From the NCBI RefSeq assembly GCF_020193655.1, contig NZ_JADYVE010000007.1:248001-312000 (forward strand): 64,000 nucleotides of DNA. The letters run 5' to 3'. Source of the DNA: Ensifer sp. IC3342. Lineage in GTDB: Bacteria; Pseudomonadota; Alphaproteobacteria; Rhizobiales; Rhizobiaceae. Shown here piece by piece: positions 63,172-64,000 of the stretch. The position numbers were made by a program, and so were the translations under genes. Every line of letters begins with the position of its first letter. Positions within the stretch are counted from its first letter, which is position 1. Below the pieces are notes generated by a model. That model saw only the letters and a list, made by a program, of their open reading frames with translations, was not told the DNA's origin and searched no databases.

Positions 63172-64000
63172 TCACGTCCAGCTCGAAAAGAATCCCGGTC
63201 CGGCCTTGGCGCGGATCTCTTCGCCGGCCTTGCGCCCGAGTTCGGTCGCTTCCGCCGCCTTGCCCTCGATGGCAATGCGGTGGCAGGTTGCGCCATCCGG
63301 CGTCAGGATCATGCCGGAAAAGCGGATATGCGTGCCGTCCGATTGGGCGTGGCCGGCGATCGGCGTGCGGCAGGAGCCATCGAGCGTCGCCAGAAAACCG
63401 CGTTCGCAGGCGACGGCCTCGTGGGTGCGCGGATCGTCGATGGCGGCAAGCAACGAATTGACGCGCGTATCGCCGATACGGCTTTCGATGCAGATTGCCC
63501 CTTGCGCCGGTGCCGGCGGAAATTCCTCCGGATCGAGCAGTTCTGTCGGCACGTCGGCCATGCCGAGCCGCTTCAAGCCGGCATAGGCGAGCAGCGTGCC
63601 GTCGACCTGACCTTCCGCGAGCTTGCGCAGCCGCGTTTCGACCTGGCCACGATAGGTGATCACGTTGATGTCGGGCCTGAGGCGCCGAATGAGCGCCTGA
63701 CGACGCAGCGACGACGAGCCGACCGTGGCGCCGTGTGGCAGGTCCAGGAGTTTCGCTGCCGTCCGTCCGACAAAGGCGTCGCGAATGTCTTCGCGCGGCA
63801 GGAAGGCGGAGAGGAACAGCCGTTCGGGTAGTTTCGTCGGCATGTCCTTCGACGAATGCACGGCGAAATCGAGGTCGCCCGACAAAAGCTGTTGTTCGAG
63901 CTCCTCGGTGAACAGGCCCTTGCCGCCGATCTCCGAAAGCGACCGGTCGGTGATGCGGTCTCCCTTGGTGGACAGGACCACGATTTCGAACATTTCCGGC
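63172..64000 (-). CDS. hemC: porphobilinogen deaminase (hydroxymethylbilane synthase), C-terminal ~276 residues
   Basis: The gene runs off the right edge; its first ~35-40 codons are missing. It polymerises four porphobilinogens. '[16 protein letters not shown]' holds catalytic Asp and Lys, '[11 protein letters not shown]' the conserved arginines, and '[11 protein letters not shown]' the cysteine that carries the dipyrromethane cofactor. It is the first gene of hemC-hemD-mic60-hemY. Confidence 0.97.
   Translation of the reverse strand, partial: PEMFEIVVLSTKGDRITDRSLSEIGGKGLFTEELEQQLLSGDLDFAVHSSKDMPTKLPERLFLSAFLPREDIRDAFVGRTAAKLLDLPHGATVGSSSLRRQALIRRLRPDINVITYRGQVETRLRKLAEGQVDGTLLAYAGLKRLGMADVPTELLDPEEFPPAPAQGAICIESRIGDTRVNSLLAAIDDPRTHEAVACERGFLATLDGSCRTPIAGHAQSDGTHIRFSGMILTPDGATCHRIAIEGKAAEATELGRKAGEEIRAKAGPGFFSSWT

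Overview
The window is a stretch of a GC-rich alphaproteobacterial chromosome, most likely from the Rhizobiaceae and probably the Sinorhizobium/Ensifer group. Three things point there: about ten copies of a ~100-bp two-palindrome repeat that looks like the RIME1 element described from Rhizobium meliloti; a second family of 'ctcatccgcctgccggc...ccccgc' palindromic repeats typical of rhizobial intergenic DNA; and a gene content of SAM-II/metA, imuA-imuB-dnaE2, CenR-like regulator, glnK-amtB and a heme cluster with a mitofilin-like gene. It is almost entirely core chromosome. No prophage, insertion sequence or CRISPR array was seen.

Layout. 1-1222: end of an amino-acid ABC transporter. 1536-5727: leuC, a SixA-like phosphatase, an L,D-transpeptidase, the CenR-type response regulator and a cyclic-nucleotide-binding protein. 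5877-12605 (minus): xthA, lolA, ftsK, amtB, glnK. 12842-16318: tesB, a UbiH-type hydroxylase, a CitE-like lyase and a DUF1737 protein. 16469-21095 (plus): small membrane protein, leuD, a RidA-like protein, a MoxR ATPase, SAM-II riboswitch-metA, and a VWA protein. 21336-25987: galM, tRNA-Gly(GCC), a YbaK-type deacylase, a thioredoxin/TPR protein, a LON-domain protein, a Trm112-like protein and a zincin. 26119-31910: SOS mutagenesis cassette imuA-imuB-dnaE2 behind a LexA-type box. 32025-32950: bfd-bfr behind two Irr-like boxes. 33108-46388 (minus): rplU-rpmA-two GNATs, then obgE-proB-proA-nadD-rsfS-rlmH-envC-ctpA-divergent polysaccharide deacetylase-rppH. 46694-48159: tRNA-Ser(CGA) and an unfamiliar two-gene pair. 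48466-58068: amidase, KTSC protein, phoD behind a PhoB-box array, typA, GNAT, ppa, YggT/DUF167 and a frameshifted MFS gene. 58109-64000 (minus): glutamine amidotransferase, TerB-like protein, then hemY, mic60-like, hemD and hemC.

Several control circuits can be read directly from the DNA: nitrogen (sigma-54-like promoter before glnK), methionine (SAM-II plus intrinsic terminator), DNA damage (GAAC-N7-GAAC), iron (Irr-like boxes) and phosphate (11-bp-phased PhoB repeats). The most unusual points are the non-canonical CTG start that rsfS appears to need, the repeat-derived C-terminus of nadD, two single-base deletions splitting the MFS gene, metA lying between moxR and its usual VWA partner, and the nuclease-fold/unknown gene pair next to tRNA-Ser. 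No clearly new large system was recognised. The DUF429-like pair is the best candidate for something undescribed.
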